Source of the DNA: Limosilactobacillus balticus
Lineage (GTDB): Bacteria; Bacillota; Bacilli; Lactobacillales; Lactobacillaceae
Reading direction: 5' to 3'
NCBI RefSeq assembly: GCF_014145615.1
Contig: NZ_JACIVH010000071.1
Span: 1 to 36,263 of the forward strand
Length of the DNA: 36,263 nucleotides
In this document: piece after piece, positions 30,049-36,263 of the stretch
How positions within the stretch are numbered: the stretch's first letter is position 1
How the letters are laid out: each line of letters begins with the position of its first letter
The notes under the pieces: model-generated
What the model was told of the DNA's origin: nothing
What the model saw: only the letters and a program-made list of their open reading frames with translations
The model's database searches: none
Program-made: the position numbers and the translations under genes

Positions 30049-31698
30049 ATGGAAGAAAATAAAGTAAATGATTTGAGCAGCACCGCAGTCAAAAAAGATG
30101 CTCATGAAAAGATGCTGAGTGGATCTGCTTGGATGACTGCAGGAAGTATTACTTCACGACTATTAGGAGCCCTTTATGTTATCCCGTGGGTTACATGGTT
30201 TGGTGCTTATAGTAATGAAGCGAACGCCCTATTTGCTCAGGGGTATAATATTTATTCATATGTTTTGGTTATTGCGACAGCAGGAATCCCTTCTGCTATC
30301 TCAAAACTAGTAGCCCACTATAATGGAATAAATCAATATGGGGTTAGCAGGAAGTTATATCATTCAGGAATGTACGTATCGATGGCAATGGGGATTATTT
30401 GCGCGATTGTTATGATGTTTGGCGCACGGTTGATGGATAATGGTGATCCTAATGTTATTCCTGTTATTCAATCGCTAGCGTGGGCAGTTTTAATTATTCC
30501 TGCAATGTCAATTACTCGTGGATTTTTGCAAGGATACAATTGGATGGCACCGTCAGCAATGTCACAGTTTGTTGAACAAGTATTTCGTGTCATTTATATG
30601 CTGGCTGCAACATATTTTATTATGAAGATTAAGCATGGAAGCTGGGTAAGTGCGGTTACTCAGTCAACTTTTGCAGCTTTTATTGGTGCAGTAGGAGCAA
30701 TCTTGGTTTTAGCAATTGCATGGATGCGGCATTTAAATGAAATGAATGAATTAGTAGAAAATAGTATTCCTAATTCGGAAGTATCTACAATGCGATTAGT
30801 TATGAATATTGTTTACCAGGCAATTCCATTTATTATTATTGAGGGAGGGATTAATCTTTATCAACTAATTGATCAGTTTACTTTCCCTAAAATGATGTCA
30901 ATGGTGGGGAACTTCTCGCATTATCAAGTTACAGTACTCTATGCATTATTCTCTTTCAATGCTAACAAACTATATATGATTGTTATTTCCTTAGCATCTG
31001 CAATGGCAGCAACGGTTATTCCATTATTAGCCACAGCACGTGCACAGAACGATCAAGAGGATATGAGAAAACAGATTCAAAATGTTCTCTTGTTATTCTA
31101 TTTCGTGATGATCCCGGCTGCTCTTGGATTATCCGCGGTTTCTCAGCAAATCTACACCGTCTTTTATCGTTATGATGCGGCAGGGGTTGTAGTACTGCAA
31201 TTTGCGGCTTACATTTCGATTATGTTGGGTTTGTATACTGTAGCCGCAGCAATGATGCAGGGGATTTCTGAGAATAAGAAAATGATGATGTTCTTAGCAA
31301 TTGGAATCGTAATTAAATTTATCCTCCAATTCCCATGTATTTGGATTTTTGAAGGATTGGGACCATTAGTTTCAACAGGAATATCAATGTTTGTGATCAA
31401 CTATTTGATCTTGCATTCCTTTAATATGGAATTCCACCTCCGTTTTGATAAGATGGCCCTGCCAACTAACCAGATTTTAGCTTACTCCTTAGTGATGTTT
31501 GCTGGGACAAAGATTGTAATGTTAATCATTGGCCACTTTATTAGTCCATATGGGCGCTACACGGCTTTCTTCTCCTTGATTCCAGGAGTAATAGTCGGAG
31601 CAGGAATTTATCTTTACCTCTGCTTAAAGTCACGATTAGCTGATCAGCTATTGGGACCACGAGTAGCAAGGTTACGAACGATTTTACACATTAAATAA
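30049..31698 (+). CDS. MATE/MOP-type flippase, MurJ/YtgP (SpoVB)-like
   Basis: This protein of about 549 aa has 14 hydrophobic segments and the N-terminal consensus of the YtgP/SpoVB group (MLSGSAWMTAGSITSRLLGALYVIPW, i.e. the SRxLG..Y..P motif), with ATAGIPSAISKLVAHY and RGFLQGYNWMAPSAMSQFVEQVFR following. In B. subtilis YtgP is the MurJ-type lipid II flippase; other members move polysaccharide-linked lipids. Its length and the lone genomic position fit a housekeeping role in wall synthesis, but the cargo is inferred. The ATG at 30049 (MEENKV) is used. A TTG at 30037, 5 nt after AAGG, is an alternative start that adds four residues. Confidence 0.8.
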   Translation: MEENKVNDLSSTAVKKDAHEKMLSGSAWMTAGSITSRLLGALYVIPWVTWFGAYSNEANALFAQGYNIYSYVLVIATAGIPSAISKLVAHYNGINQYGVSRKLYHSGMYVSMAMGIICAIVMMFGARLMDNGDPNVIPVIQSLAWAVLIIPAMSITRGFLQGYNWMAPSAMSQFVEQVFRVIYMLAATYFIMKIKHGSWVSAVTQSTFAAFIGAVGAILVLAIAWMRHLNEMNELVENSIPNSEVSTMRLVMNIVYQAIPFIIIEGGINLYQLIDQFTFPKMMSMVGNFSHYQVTVLYALFSFNANKLYMIVISLASAMAATVIPLLATARAQNDQEDMRKQIQNVLLLFYFVMIPAALGLSAVSQQIYTVFYRYDAAGVVVLQFAAYISIMLGLYTVAAAMMQGISENKKMMMFLAIGIVIKFILQFPCIWIFEGLGPLVSTGISMFVINYLILHSFNMEFHLRFDKMALPTNQILAYSLVMFAGTKIVMLIIGHFISPYGRYTAFFSLIPGVIVGAGIYLYLCLKSRLADQLLGPRVARLRTILHIK

Positions 31699-31708
31699 CA
31701 ATGCACAC

Positions 31709-31746
31709 AAAAAGGTTCAGAGTGAGATTTTGCTCTGAACCTTTTT
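31709..31746. terminator. Bidirectional terminator between the flippase gene and nnrD
   Basis: AAAAAGGTTCAGAG (31709-31722) pairs perfectly with CTCTGAACCTTTTT (31733-31746) across a 10-nt loop. Confidence 0.95.
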
Positions 31747-31762
31747 AAAGTTCTCAAATTTC

Positions 31763-32623
31763 TTAATTCAAAAATCCAATATGATGATTATCATCAAGCT
31801 TTTCCATCTTCTTCATGAAGGTTGGAAGAGCACGGCTAATCTGGTGAGGGAGGACAATATACTGACTTTCAGCAATCTTTTCCGCAATCGCACTGTGCGC
31901 ATAAACGGCAGCGAGGACGGCCTTATCTGCCTTATCATTAAATTCAGCGGTGAAGCCCCCAACCATTCCAGCAAGAGTGTCACCCATTCCACCAACTGCT
32001 TGGGCGGGGGTACCGATTGGCAATTGATATACTTGGTCATCAGTATAAATTTCTGTGTGGTGCTTCTTTAAGACAACGGTAGCACCAAGTTTTTCTTGAG
32101 CGGCTCTGTTTTTATCTTCAGTTTGCTCCCCGATCTTGATTCCAGAGAGCCGTTGCCATTCCATTTCATGAGGAGTGTAAATGATATTTCCTTGTGGCTG
32201 TTCAAGCTTTTCTATTGCCATAAGAGTAATTGCCGACCCATCAATGATCACATTCTGTTTCTCGGTTGTATGAGCAAAAACATTCTTCAAAATTCGTAGA
32301 CTCGTTTTATCATTTCCGAGGCCTGGACCAACAACCACACTGGTAGCAGCTTGAGTAAGGTCAGCAACTAGGGCATCATCAGTAAAATCAGCGAACATCG
32401 CTTCTGGCAACTGCGCATGGAGGGCACTAGCGTTGATTTCATCAGTGGCAGTTGTTACAAGCCCAGCACCAGCACAGACGGCCGCAGTTGATGCCATGAT
32501 GATTGCACCACCAAAATTACGATTGCCGCCGATAAGAGTAACTTTACCAAAAGTACCTTTAAAACTGTTTTCAGGACGGGGAGTAATAACATCCTTTAAG
32601 ATTTGGTCAGTAAGTTTTTTCAC
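31763..32623 (-). CDS. nnrD: ADP-dependent NAD(P)H-hydrate dehydratase
   Basis: This 286-aa protein of the ribokinase-like YjeF C-terminal family repairs damaged NAD(P)H hydrates using ADP. KGTFGKVTLIGGNRNFGGAIIMA is the N-terminal signature, VVVGPGLGN and YTPHEMEWQRL are internal family motifs, and GTPAQAVGGMGDTLAGMVGGF holds the GxGD catalytic motif at about residues 215-225. The NnrE epimerase domain is not fused, as is usual in lactobacilli. The start is a GTG at 32623, with AAGGAG 8 nt upstream. It is divergent from pepV. Confidence 0.93.
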   Translation of the reverse strand: MKKLTDQILKDVITPRPENSFKGTFGKVTLIGGNRNFGGAIIMASTAAVCAGAGLVTTATDEINASALHAQLPEAMFADFTDDALVADLTQAATSVVVGPGLGNDKTSLRILKNVFAHTTEKQNVIIDGSAITLMAIEKLEQPQGNIIYTPHEMEWQRLSGIKIGEQTEDKNRAAQEKLGATVVLKKHHTEIYTDDQVYQLPIGTPAQAVGGMGDTLAGMVGGFTAEFNDKADKAVLAAVYAHSAIAEKIAESQYIVLPHQISRALPTFMKKMEKLDDNHHIGFLN

Positions 32624-32663
32624 AGTTAAGACTCCTTATTATTTTATTTAATAGACAATTTAA

Positions 32664-32672
32664 TGGTATCAT
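32664..32672 (+). promoter_or_regulatory. Extended -10 promoter of pepV
   Basis: TGGTATCAT gives an extended -10 (TG-N-TATCAT) about 40 nt before the start codon. The 89-bp gap to nnrD must hold both divergent promoters. Confidence 0.4.
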
Positions 32673-32711
32673 TAAAATTAGTCAAAGTAGAATATTTTGG
32701 AGGGATTAATC

Positions 32712-34115
32712 TTGACTGATTGGATGAAAGCCGCAGAGGCACAAAAAGAAAACTATTTAAATGATCTTGTAGCATTAATGAAGATCCCCAGTGTCCGTGA
32801 TGATTCGGCAGCAACTGATGAATACCCGCTTGGCCCTCGTCCTGCTCAAGCGCTAAAAGCATTTTTAGAGATGGCAGAACAAGACGGTTTTAAAGTAAAG
32901 AACATCGATAACCTTGTTGGGTATGCTGAGTGGGGTGAAGGTGATGAGACACTTGCTATTTTAGCCCACCTTGATGTAATGCCTGCTGGTAAAGGCTGGG
33001 ATACAGATCCATTTGACCCAGTTATCAAGGATGGTAACTTATATGGCCGTGGTGCATCTGATGATAAGGGACCTGGAATGGCCGCTTACTATGCCTTGAA
33101 GTATTTGAAAGATCAAGGCGTAAAGTTTAACAAGAAAGTCCGTTTTATCGTTGGAACTGATGAAGAAAGTAACTGGACTGGAATGCACCGTTACTTTGAA
33201 GTTGAACCAGCCCCCACGTTTGGCTTTTCACCAGACGCGGAATTCCCGGTAATTAACGGCGAAAAGGGTCAAGTATCACTCTTGCTTGATGTCCCTGCTG
33301 GTAATGGAGATGCATCGACACAACTAGTTAGTTTTGAATCCGGTTTGCGTTTTAACATGGTACCGCGGGAAGCAGTTGCCCTTATTCGGACAGATAATCC
33401 TCAAGAAGTTATGAATGATTTTGGCCACTTTATTGAAGAAAATCCGGTTGAAGGTAATATTGAATCAACAGATAAGGGTCTTAAGATTACTGTCATCGGA
33501 AAGGCTGCCCATGGAATGGAACCAGAAAAGGGAATCAATGCAGCGACCTACCTTGCAAAATTCTTAAATCAATATGACTTTGGTGGGGGCGCAAAGAGCT
33601 TCATTGAATTCTTAGCAGACTATCTTCATTTAGATACCCGGATGGATGGTTTTAATGGTGCTTACACTGATCCGGTAATGGGTGAATTGACTATGAATGC
33701 CGGAATTTTAAACTTCAATGCGGACAAGGGTGGTCACATTGACATGAACTTCCGCTACCCTAAAGGCATGACACCAGATAAGCTAGAGGATACTGTAAAG
33801 GCGATTGCCGATAAATTACAAATTAAAGTTACGCAAGGTCCATCCCAAGCTCCGCATTATGTTGATCCAGATGATCCAATCGTTAAGACCTTAATGCAAG
33901 CTTATATCGATCAAACTGGAGATACAGATGCAAAACCAGAAGTAGTTGGTGGAGGAACTTACGGCCGTTTGATGAAGCGTGGTGTAGCCTTTGGTGCTTT
34001 GATGCCAAATACGCCAAATACGATGCATCAGGCTAATGAATATCAACCTGTTAATGATTTAATTACATCAATGGCTATTTATATGGAAGCAATTAATAAT
34101 CTCGTTACTGATTAA
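32712..34115 (+). CDS. pepV: Dipeptidase PepV (M20 family)
   Basis: The start is TTG at 32712, 7 nt after GGAGGG (32699-32704). The frame could open at a TTG at 32697, but that codon overlaps the ribosome binding site. The 467-aa product matches lactobacillus PepV in length and motifs: EYPLGPRPAQAL, LAHLDVMPAGKGWDTDPF (zinc His and the neighbouring Asp), GRGASDDKGPG (bridging Asp), GTDEESNWTGM (catalytic and zinc Glu), PDAEFPVINGEKG, and GGGTYGRLMKRGVAFG to TMHQANEY with the last zinc His. It cleaves dipeptides inside the cell, the last step of casein or peptide use, and tolerates beta-Ala and D-residues in studied homologues. Confidence 0.95.
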   Translation: MTDWMKAAEAQKENYLNDLVALMKIPSVRDDSAATDEYPLGPRPAQALKAFLEMAEQDGFKVKNIDNLVGYAEWGEGDETLAILAHLDVMPAGKGWDTDPFDPVIKDGNLYGRGASDDKGPGMAAYYALKYLKDQGVKFNKKVRFIVGTDEESNWTGMHRYFEVEPAPTFGFSPDAEFPVINGEKGQVSLLLDVPAGNGDASTQLVSFESGLRFNMVPREAVALIRTDNPQEVMNDFGHFIEENPVEGNIESTDKGLKITVIGKAAHGMEPEKGINAATYLAKFLNQYDFGGGAKSFIEFLADYLHLDTRMDGFNGAYTDPVMGELTMNAGILNFNADKGGHIDMNFRYPKGMTPDKLEDTVKAIADKLQIKVTQGPSQAPHYVDPDDPIVKTLMQAYIDQTGDTDAKPEVVGGGTYGRLMKRGVAFGALMPNTPNTMHQANEYQPVNDLITSMAIYMEAINNLVTD

Positions 34116-34161
34116 ATTTGTGCTAAAATAAAGGCAGAAAATGAAGATGGAGGTGTCAAGA

Positions 34162-34659
34162 ATGAGTTATCAAAATATTCTTGTTGGTGTTGATGGTTCA
34201 AAGCAAGCGGATATGGCTTTCGAGAAGGCTGTTGATACAGCTAAGACCAATGATGCCAAGTTGTACTTACTAAGTATTATCAATGGTGAACGTTATCCAA
34301 GTACTGGTCCTGGTGGGTATGGCTTTGTTAGTCATAGCATTTATGATTCAGCCATCGAAACGATGCAAAAGAAATTAGCTGATTACAAGAAAAAAGCAGA
34401 AGCCGCTGGAATAAAAGCTGTTGAAACTGATGTAAAGGTTGGTAACGCTAAGGTTGAACTTGCAGAACGTTATCCTAAAGAAAATGATATTGATTTAATC
34501 ATTATTGGCGCAACCGGATTAAATGTTGTCGGACGGCTACTTGTCGGTTCAACTGCTGCTTATACTATTCGTGAAGCACCATGTGACGTTACCGTTGTTA
34601 AGACAAACTTGAAGAATCAAAAGTTGGATATCAAGGAAACGACATATCCTGAAATGTAA
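34162..34659 (+). CDS. Universal stress protein, UspA family
   Basis: The ATG at 34162 (MSYQNILVGVDGSKQ) is chosen because GGAGGTG (34150-34156) lies directly before it; an in-frame ATG at 34141 precedes that site. The 165-aa protein has the Usp fold. Val-Asp-Gly-Ser near residue 11 begins the nucleotide site, and GATGLNVVGRLLVGSTA near residue 125 fits the ATP-binding pattern GxxG-N9-G(S/T). The following YTIREAPCDVTVVK is the conserved C-terminal strand. Such proteins bind ATP and help survival under stress; the exact role is unknown. It follows pepV by 46 bp and may share its transcript. A terminator follows. Confidence 0.93.
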   Translation: MSYQNILVGVDGSKQADMAFEKAVDTAKTNDAKLYLLSIINGERYPSTGPGGYGFVSHSIYDSAIETMQKKLADYKKKAEAAGIKAVETDVKVGNAKVELAERYPKENDIDLIIIGATGLNVVGRLLVGSTAAYTIREAPCDVTVVKTNLKNQKLDIKETTYPEM

Positions 34660-34664
34660 AGCAT

Positions 34665-34696
34665 AAAGACTAGGGGAATTTTCTTCTAGTCTTTTT
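34665..34696 (+). terminator. Terminator after usp
   Basis: AAAGACTAG (34665-34673) pairs with CTAGTCTTT (34686-34694), with extra GAA/TTC pairing inside, followed by TTTTTAG. Confidence 0.85.
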
Positions 34697-34766
34697 AGTT
34701 TCAAAAATGCAAATTCATAATTTTCACGTATATATACTATAGGACATTATGAAGGAGTGTTTTATT

Positions 34767-35789
34767 GTGTTAAACCGCCGTGTCATTACAAGTACATTAA
34801 TTGTTTTAACGAGTCTTAGTGGACAGCCGATTAAAGCAGACGCTATTCAACAAGCACAATTTGATGCAAATGAAGACGTGAAACGGGCAAAGCCGATTGA
34901 TGAAGAATCCTTAATTAACTATGATGAAGAATATATCGATGCTTATTTAACGGAATATGAGAATGCTGCTCAAGCAAAGGAAAGGGCGCAAAATAGTACT
35001 TTGGCAGGTGCGAAAGAAGAGCTTGGGCATGAAACAATTCAATCTTCAACTGAAGCTTCTGCTGAACAAAGGCGGCTGCTAGAAGAAGATAAGCAAGTTT
35101 ATCAACCGCGACAACCATCCGCAATCCAAGCAAAGTTTATTAATCGAATAGCTCCTGCCGCTCAACAAATTGGTCGGGAATATGACTTGTATCCATCAAT
35201 CATTATTGCGCAAGCGGCCTTAGAGAGCGACTGGGGATGCAGTACATTAGGAAAGGCGCCTAATAATAATCTTTTTGGGGTTAAGGGTTATTTTGCCCGT
35301 CAAACAGTTGCTCAACCCACAACGGAATATGATGATCAAGGACATAAGTTTCAGGTCGTTAGCAATTTCCGGCAGTATGCAAGTGAATATGAAGCACTAA
35401 GAGATTATGCTCAGACATTAGAAGCCCCACTTTATCAGGGGGTTCATCGTCAAAATACTAAAGACTATCGAGATGCTACACGGGCACTTCGCGGGCGATA
35501 TGCAACAGATCCTGAGTATGACCGAAAGTTAAATCAGCTGATTGATACTTATCGTCTTACTAAGTACGATGATCAAGCTAACATCAGTGATGAAAAGGCT
35601 AATCCTGTTCCAATGACGGAGAGAAAGGAGGAAAGTGAGGCAATGCCAATTGTTGACAAACATCCCGTTCAAGCGAGAAAGAACGATGTTAATATCCCTC
35701 AATATGTTCCCTTGCTTGGTGGAGTGGGAACGGCAGGAATAATTGAAGTTTTTCGTCGTTTATTGAAGAAAAAGAAAGAGCATGATTAA
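34767..35789 (+). CDS. Secreted N-acetylglucosaminidase (GH73/FlgJ-type peptidoglycan hydrolase)
   Basis: The start is GTG at 34767, with AAGGAG 9 nt upstream; the ATG at 34749 overlaps the ribosome binding site region. The 340-aa product begins with a signal peptide (MLNRRVITSTLIVLTSLSG, cleavage probably near KADA). An acidic, Q/E-rich helical region of about 95 residues follows, then the GH73 domain at about residues 125-265. That domain has AQAALESDWGCSTLG with the catalytic Glu, NNNLFGVKGYF, the YASEYEALRDYA segment and YATDPEYDRKLNQLIDTY. The C-terminus has a hydrophobic stretch (YVPLLGGVGTAGIIEVF) and a basic KKKK tail, like a membrane anchor or sorting tail, but no LPxTG. It should cut peptidoglycan glycans during growth or cell separation. 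Confidence 0.88.
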   Translation: MLNRRVITSTLIVLTSLSGQPIKADAIQQAQFDANEDVKRAKPIDEESLINYDEEYIDAYLTEYENAAQAKERAQNSTLAGAKEELGHETIQSSTEASAEQRRLLEEDKQVYQPRQPSAIQAKFINRIAPAAQQIGREYDLYPSIIIAQAALESDWGCSTLGKAPNNNLFGVKGYFARQTVAQPTTEYDDQGHKFQVVSNFRQYASEYEALRDYAQTLEAPLYQGVHRQNTKDYRDATRALRGRYATDPEYDRKLNQLIDTYRLTKYDDQANISDEKANPVPMTERKEESEAMPIVDKHPVQARKNDVNIPQYVPLLGGVGTAGIIEVFRRLLKKKKEHD

Positions 35790-35814
35790 AAGGCAAACCT
35801 CTAATCATGCTCTT
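35776..35814 (+). terminator. Hairpin overlapping the end of the glucosaminidase gene
   Basis: AAGAGCATGATTA (35776-35788) pairs perfectly with TAATCATGCTCTT (35802-35814). The left arm contains the last codons and most of the stop codon. The following tract is not a clean T-run, so termination may be partial. Confidence 0.6.
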
Positions 35815-35839
35815 ATCAATTATTTAATGTCTTTAGACC

Positions 35840-36263
35840 TAGTTGAGTGCGTGAGCAAAGCGAATGCACGAAACAAAAAACCACCTGCTATGCGGGTGGG
35901 CGATAAAAATTATATAAAAAAGGCCTCTTTTGCCTTAAGATGTAGGTGTTCAAGCCAAAGTCAATAAGGGAAAAGAGGTTGTATAAATATGGCTAATAAA
36001 TTAAATAGCTTAGCCCATACGAAGTGGTTATGTAAGTATCACATCGTATTCATACCAAAGTATAGACGTAAAGCGATTTTCAATCAATACCGAAGAGACC
36101 TAAGAGATTATATTCGTTTGTTGTGCAAATATAAGGGAGTAGAAATAATTGAAGGTCATATGATGCCAGATCATGTGCACTTGTTAGTAAGTATTCCGCC
36201 GAAGCTAAGTGTATCGCAGTTTATGGGATACTTAAAAGGGAAAAGTGCATTAATGATGTTTGA
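35840..36263 (+). mobile_element. IS200/IS605-family element, left part (runs off the window)
   Basis: The transposase start lies at 35989. Upstream is a hairpin CCACCTGC-TAT-GCGGGTGG (35881-35899), the type of imperfect palindrome that TnpA binds as single-stranded DNA at the left end. A second small hairpin AAGGC/GCCTT (35920-35936) precedes the gene. The exact left end is not fixed; it lies somewhere between the preceding gene and the hairpin. No terminal inverted repeats are expected in this family. Confidence 0.75.
35989..36263 (+). CDS. tnpA: IS200-like transposase TnpA, N-terminal part
   Basis: The first 91 codons are present and the gene continues beyond the window. The translation MANKLNSLAHTKWLCKYHIV, followed by FIPKYRRKAIF and later EGHMMPDHVHLLVSIPPKLS, is the standard IS200/IS605 TnpA opening. 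HVH is the metal-binding HUH motif of the Y1 single-strand transposases. The catalytic tyrosine would fall later, outside the window. Such enzymes excise and insert the IS as single-stranded DNA, copying through circle joints. AGAGG lies before the ATG. The visible part has no stop or frameshift. Confidence 0.93.
   Translation, partial: MANKLNSLAHTKWLCKYHIVFIPKYRRKAIFNQYRRDLRDYIRLLCKYKGVEIIEGHMMPDHVHLLVSIPPKLSVSQFMGYLKGKSALMMF

Noticed and set aside
34100-34161. Lacto-usp RNA motif upstream of the universal stress gene
   Set aside because: Only 46 bp separate pepV and usp, too little for that conserved leader; only a ribosome binding site is visible.
35782-35967. 61-codon frame after the glucosaminidase
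   Set aside because: It runs through the terminator hairpin and the IS200 left-end hairpins and has no ribosome binding site.

Overview
The window reads as chromosomal DNA of a low-GC Gram-positive lactic acid bacterium, most likely Limosilactobacillus (Lactobacillus) reuteri or a close relative. The evidence is a dense tRNA cluster without encoded CCA ends, strong GGAGG-type ribosome binding sites, an S_MK-box (SAM-III) riboswitch in front of metK, a leucine T-box in front of leuS, Apf-type LysM proteins, PepV, class III ribonucleotide reductase and PreTA. The species name is an inference from gene content; no search was run.

Layout. 1-771: eight tRNA genes (Glu partial, Val, Phe, Tyr, Trp, His, Cys, Leu) and a terminator. 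780-1990: a decayed mobile-DNA zone next to tRNA-Leu with the tail of a phage-type integrase, an IS66 OrfB fragment and one 32-codon membrane-peptide gene. 2.0-4.1 kb: GNAT acetyltransferase and a DHA2-type exporter with a long palindromic operator. 4.4-8.2 kb: nrdD-nrdG plus a short SufB/SufD-like gene. 8.3-12.3 kb: two Apf/LysM cell-wall proteins flanking a PEPCK-like P-loop protein; the two Apf promoters share a WalR-like box at the same spacing. 12.4-16.9 kb: an exonuclease III paralogue with altered active-site residues, preTA (pyrimidine reduction) and an aldo/keto reductase. 17.0-20.1 kb: Hsp20, an SOS-type Y-family polymerase with a YolD-like partner under a LexA-type box, and an HdeD/DUF308 membrane protein. 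20.2-22.9 kb: a vanZ operon and an amino-acid permease, divergent from each other and enclosed by two inverted copies of a roughly 200-bp structured repeat. 22.9-25.5 kb: PerR, a second DHA2 exporter with a Fur/PerR-type box, and a Tag glycosylase. 25.5-31.7 kb: metK, leuS, an orphan HicB-like gene and a MurJ/YtgP-like flippase. 31.7-35.8 kb: nnrD, pepV, usp and a GH73-type glucosaminidase. 35.84-36.263 kb: the left end and first 91 codons of an IS200/IS605-type TnpA.

Most genes are monocistronic or in two-gene operons, separated by clear intrinsic terminators, many of them bidirectional between convergent genes. The recurrent themes are anaerobic and redox metabolism (nrdDG, SufD-like, preTA, PerR, AKR), DNA damage (Y-polymerase, Tag, ExoIII-like), envelope maintenance (two Apf proteins, glucosaminidase, flippase) and SAM/translation supply (metK, leuS). 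The least explained structure is the pair of inverted repeats, which fold on paper into nested stems ending in a terminator and may be an undescribed 3'-UTR element or small RNA family.
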